A stretch of 64,000 nt of DNA from positions 62,001 through 126,000 of the forward strand of contig NZ_JAAVUX010000008.1 of the NCBI RefSeq assembly GCF_018449655.1, read 5' to 3'. The position numbers and the translations under genes were made by a program. The DNA comes from Pseudomonas sp. dw_358. Lineage in GTDB: Bacteria > Pseudomonadota > Gammaproteobacteria > Pseudomonadales > Pseudomonadaceae. The number at the start of each line of letters is the position of its first letter. Within the stretch, counting starts at the first letter, position 1. Of the stretch, positions 61,024 through 64,000 are shown one piece after another. The notes beneath the pieces were generated by a model. The model saw nothing but the letters and a program-made list of their open reading frames with translations, was not told the DNA's origin and did no database searches.

Positions 61024-62361
61024 TCAGGCCGGCTGGGCGGCTTCTTTCACCGCTGCGCGGGCCGCGCGCTCGGTGGCGGCGATGAAGCCGTCGACATCGG
61101 CCTGCGTCATTACGGTAGACAGGAACGCTTTGCCAGTCTTGGCGATGTGATAACCCTCCAGCACCAGATTGCGCTGCAGGCGGGTGACCCACTTGGCCTC
61201 TTCCTTGCTGGCATAGCCACTGCGGTAATCACGGATCTCGCGCTGGTGGCCGAAGACCATGAACATCGACGAGAAGCCGGTGACCTGGCCCGGGAAACCG
61301 GCCTTGGCGAAGGCCTCGGTGACGCCAGCGCGCAAACGGTCGCCCAGCACGTCAAGGCGATCGGACGCTTCCTGGGTGTAAAGGTCCAGGGCGATCTTGC
61401 CGGCCGTCATGGTGATCGGGTTAGCGGTGAAGGTGCCGCTCCACGGCAGCAGCGGCTTGCCCTCGCGGTGGTCGAACACCTGCATGAACTTGCGCAGCCC
61501 GGCCACGGCGCCCACCGGGAAACCACCGCCGATGATCTTCGCCAGCACGGTCAGGTCAGGCTGGATGTTGAACCGCGTCTGCGCGCCGCCGCGGTGAACG
61601 CGAAAGGTGATGACTTCGTCGAGAATGAACACGGCACCGATTTCGGTACAGACACGGCGGATCATCTGGATGAATGGCGGCGTGACCGGGACGAAACCAA
61701 AGTAGCTGGGGGCCGGGTCAATGAGGATGGCGGCGATGGCGTCACGGTTGGCGAGGATGATGCGTTCGGCTGCGTCCACGTCGTTGAACGGGATCACCAC
61801 CACGTCATTCTTGACGCCTTCCGGTACGCCCTTGGAGTAGCCGATGGATTTCGGGTCATCGCCCCAGTTGTCGGGCGACGAATCAAGGCTGACTTCGGCG
61901 TAGTCGTAGGAGCCGTGGTACACGCCTTCGCATTTGACGATCTTCGAGCGGCCGGTAATGGCCCGGGCAGCCTTGATCGCGCACATCACCGCTTCGGACC
62001 CCGAGTTGGAGAAACGAATCCATTCAAATCCCTCGGCCCGCGCGCAGACCGTTTCGGCCAGTGCCACTTCCGGTTCGGTGGGCAAGGTGAACGCGGTGCC
62101 CTTGGTCACCTGCTCCTGGATCGCCGCGACGATGGCCGGGTGCGCATGGCCGTGGATCAGCGAGGCGAAGTTGTTCAGCAGGTCCAGGCGCCGGGTGCCG
62201 TCGACGTCGGTGACGTAGGCGCCGGAACCGCTGCCGGCATACACCGGAAACGGCTCCTGCCACGGCAGGATACGGGTGATACCGCCGGGCATGACTTGAG
62301 TCGCGCGGTCATACAAAGCTTTGGATTGACTATGGGCGTCAGGCCATTTGGCGTCAGACAT
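61024..62361 (-). CDS. Class III aminotransferase, GSAM-like
   Basis: A 445-residue PLP enzyme of fold type I. Lys275 in VLAKIIGGG is the PLP lysine, Asp258 in FILDEV the pyridine-nitrogen acid, and SNSGSEAVMCAIKAAR near residues 119-134 binds phosphate. It resembles glutamate-1-semialdehyde aminomutase-type enzymes, but a catabolic setting and the neighbouring hydrolase suggest an omega- or beta-amino acid transaminase. GAGGAA precedes ATG 62361. Leftward pair with the hydrolase 45 bases upstream. Confidence 0.85.
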   Translation of the reverse strand: MSDAKWPDAHSQSKALYDRATQVMPGGITRILPWQEPFPVYAGSGSGAYVTDVDGTRRLDLLNNFASLIHGHAHPAIVAAIQEQVTKGTAFTLPTEPEVALAETVCARAEGFEWIRFSNSGSEAVMCAIKAARAITGRSKIVKCEGVYHGSYDYAEVSLDSSPDNWGDDPKSIGYSKGVPEGVKNDVVVIPFNDVDAAERIILANRDAIAAILIDPAPSYFGFVPVTPPFIQMIRRVCTEIGAVFILDEVITFRVHRGGAQTRFNIQPDLTVLAKIIGGGFPVGAVAGLRKFMQVFDHREGKPLLPWSGTFTANPITMTAGKIALDLYTQEASDRLDVLGDRLRAGVTEAFAKAGFPGQVTGFSSMFMVFGHQREIRDYRSGYASKEEAKWVTRLQRNLVLEGYHIAKTGKAFLSTVMTQADVDGFIAATERAARAAVKEAAQPA

Positions 62362-62406
62362 CAAAGGTTCCTCGAGGGTGGGCAGGCCGGGGTGGCGTTG
62401 AAAAAA

Positions 62407-63300
62407 TCAGAGATGGCGTTTGAACCATTCGACGGCCGCACTGCTGGAGGCCTGGAACTGGCTCAGGTACGGGTCGAAGTGGCCACAGTCGAGCAGCACC
62501 AGGTGCTTGGGTTGCAGTGCCTGCTCGTAGGCTTTGAGGGCGGCGTCGGGCACGGTGACCGTGTCCTTGAGCGCCACGATCATCTGCAACGGCGTGGGGC
62601 TGATGCGGTCGATGGCATAGCCAGGCTCGTATTCGTTAAGCAATTCGATGCTCTTGAGCGTGACCTCGTTACGCCAGGCCGGTGCCACGCGGGCATGGCT
62701 CTGGGTGAAAAAGTCAAAGCAGTCCTGGCCTGGCAGAGCGCAATCCGCCTTGGGGTCTTCGGCCACCACCTCCATCAGCAGCGCCGGCTCGCCGGCATAG
62801 CGGGCGGTCCGGTCGGCCTCGAAGGCTTCGATCAGGCCCGGCATCAGGTCGGGACGCACGGCCATGCGCACGTCCGCCGAACCACTGATGGCCGGCACTT
62901 GGGACGACACGCACTTGACCCGGCGATCGAAGGCGGCCACTTGCAGCACATGACCGCCGCTGTAGCTCGAACCCCAGACTCCAATGCGGGCCCCATCAAT
63001 GCCGTCCAGGCCGCAGACATAGGTGATCGCATCGCGGTAGTCGCGCACCTGCAGCGCCGGGTCCGCTTCCTGGCGCGGCTGGCCTTCGCTGGCGCCGAAG
63101 TTGCGGTTGTCATACACCAGCACGGCGAAACCGTTCTCGGCGAACACCTCGGCGTAGCGGTCCAGGTACTGCTCCTTGACCGCCGTGAAACCGTGGGCCA
63201 TGACGATGGCCGGGAGCGCTGCCGTGGCGTCGGCCGGACGGTAGAGCCAACCGGCGAGGGTCAGGCCATCGGTGGTCTTGAAGCGGATATCGCTGCGCAT
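62407..63300 (-). CDS. Alpha/beta hydrolase (dienelactone hydrolase/X-Pro-type)
   Basis: A 297-residue hydrolase. HGFTAVKEQYLDRYAEVFA near residues 36-54 and YDNRNFGASEG near 63-73 are typical; the nucleophile is the central Ser of GSSYSGG near residues 112-118, with the late His in LLDCGHFDPY. It likely cleaves an amide or ester before transamination by the adjacent enzyme. ATG 63300 has GGAG 6 bases upstream. It is divergent from the PhyH gene at the window end. Confidence 0.82.
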   Translation of the reverse strand: MRSDIRFKTTDGLTLAGWLYRPADATAALPAIVMAHGFTAVKEQYLDRYAEVFAENGFAVLVYDNRNFGASEGQPRQEADPALQVRDYRDAITYVCGLDGIDGARIGVWGSSYSGGHVLQVAAFDRRVKCVSSQVPAISGSADVRMAVRPDLMPGLIEAFEADRTARYAGEPALLMEVVAEDPKADCALPGQDCFDFFTQSHARVAPAWRNEVTLKSIELLNEYEPGYAIDRISPTPLQMIVALKDTVTVPDAALKAYEQALQPKHLVLLDCGHFDPYLSQFQASSSAAVEWFKRHL

Positions 63301-63550
63301 GGGCATCTCCAGGCATGGGCTAGCCGGTCATCACGCCGGCCCTCTGGCGACCGATAGTGCGACCCGCCGCCCGCCCTGCACAGGTGCGCGCAGGCCAAAG
63401 TCCTGTGAACGGCAGCCAGCGCCACGACTGGCCACAAAGCGCAGATATTTGGCCTGCATCCACCTGTTTGCCGCTCTGTGTCGGCCCTAACATCGGTCCA
63501 TGCCTCGCCTCGACCGCAGGCCGCACAACCTCGACCGCCTGGAGAACCTC

Positions 63551-64000
63551 ATGCCCGCCACTCAACTGCAAACCCACAACGAACCCATGCTCAAGCTGCG
63601 TGAAGTGCCTGCCGGCACTGCGCCGCACATCGTCAAGCAGATCATCGACGAGGACGGCGGGGTCATCATCAAAGGGCTGTTCGCCGCCCAGGTCGAGCGC
63701 TTCAACGCCGAGATGGACCCGATCGTCGCCGACTGGGCCTCGGGCAACAGCACGTGCCCGGAGTGGATGCAGGAGTTCACCGGCAAGAAAACCAAGCGCG
63801 TGACCCAGTTGATCCGCCGCAGCACTACCTTTCGCGAAGAGATGCTCGACCACGACATCCTGCTGTCGTACATCGACACCATGATGCTGGAAACCAGCGA
63901 CGCATACTGGATGAACGCGGCGCAGATCATCGAGATCCAGCCCGGCGAAAAGCTGCAATACCTGCACCGCGACCTGGAAAACTACCCGGTGTTTCGCAGC
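63551..64000 (+). CDS. PhyH-family oxygenase, 5' part cut by the window end
   Basis: 150 codons are visible. The frame is MPATQLQTHN, VKQIIDEDGGVIIKGLF near residues 28-44 (the start of the PhyH fold) and the first two iron ligands His139 and Asp141 in QYLHRDLENYP. The second histidine and arginine lie beyond position 64000. GGAG 6 bases before ATG 63551 sets the start. It is the fourth PhyH protein of the window and the most diverged of them. Confidence 0.8.
   Translation, partial: MPATQLQTHNEPMLKLREVPAGTAPHIVKQIIDEDGGVIIKGLFAAQVERFNAEMDPIVADWASGNSTCPEWMQEFTGKKTKRVTQLIRRSTTFREEMLDHDILLSYIDTMMLETSDAYWMNAAQIIEIQPGEKLQYLHRDLENYPVFRS

Noticed and set aside
61024..62361. Haem biosynthesis gene hemL
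   Set aside because: The protein resembles GSAM-type enzymes, but its catabolic neighbours and extra length over typical HemL argue against it.
61147..63357. 736-codon frame on the plus strand
   Set aside because: It spans two clear genes on the other strand and the gap between them; no domain is visible.

Overview
The window is high-GC bacterial chromosome. The gene families, the inverted GCGGGCTTCGCGCGCTCCTAC-type extragenic palindromes and the hydroxyproline catabolic set fit a fluorescent-type Pseudomonas (inference; no rRNA or other phylogenetic marker is present). I see no tRNA, rRNA, CRISPR, phage, transposase or plasmid gene. It is a dense accessory catabolic region with about 50 genes, mostly transporters, oxidoreductases and their regulators, in short operons each next to its own regulator.

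Layout. (1) 1-4140: end of a membrane protein; an imine-reductase-family (IRED) gene overlapping a 2,4-diaminopentanoate-dehydrogenase-like gene; a deleted permease remnant; a TetR and a convergent AraC regulator. (2) 4701-10074: operon of APC permease, copper amine oxidase, second IRED and a phytanoyl-CoA-dioxygenase-like (PhyH) enzyme. (3) 10190-21127: leftward APC permease/SnoaL-like/TetR operon; leftward PhyH/HyuA/HyuB/acetoacetate-decarboxylase-like/Rid/TetR operon; divergent SDR. These promoters and a later NCS1 permease promoter carry one palindrome, TGAACGATCGTTCA. (4) 21308-33601: hydroxyproline catabolic island: two paralogous GntR regulators, epimerase, FAD dehydrogenase, polar amino acid ABC importer, MFS transporter, DapA-family deaminase, ketoglutarate semialdehyde dehydrogenase and an LDH2-type cyclic-imine reductase. 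Four promoters share ATTGGATACAG. (5) 33714-41903: NCS1 permease, Baeyer-Villiger monooxygenase (BVMO) plus alpha/beta hydrolase, third PhyH, outer-membrane barrel, AraC. (6) 42003-53037: TetR, APC permease, two AraC paralogues, NCS1 permease with a 66-residue membrane partner, three more IRED-family genes (one only an NAD-binding domain) and a class IV transaminase resembling (R)-amine transaminases. Three promoters carry tandem GGTC-N4-GACC dyads. (7) 53119-64000: SDR remnant, MalT-like LuxR regulator, Fe-alcohol dehydrogenase, second BVMO/hydrolase pair, SDR, class III aminotransferase, hydrolase and a fourth PhyH cut by the window end.

How the genes fit together. Only the hydroxyproline route can be assigned with confidence: trans-4-hydroxy-L-proline is imported, epimerised, oxidised, deaminated to 2-oxoglutarate semialdehyde and oxidised to 2-oxoglutarate. 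Elsewhere the recurring combination of amine/amide permease, amine oxidase or transaminase, IRED-like reductase and non-haem iron oxygenase suggests catabolism or remodelling of amines and cyclic imines of unknown identity. The five IRED-family genes, four PhyH genes, two BVMO/hydrolase pairs and the three shared operator families are the most interesting aspects.
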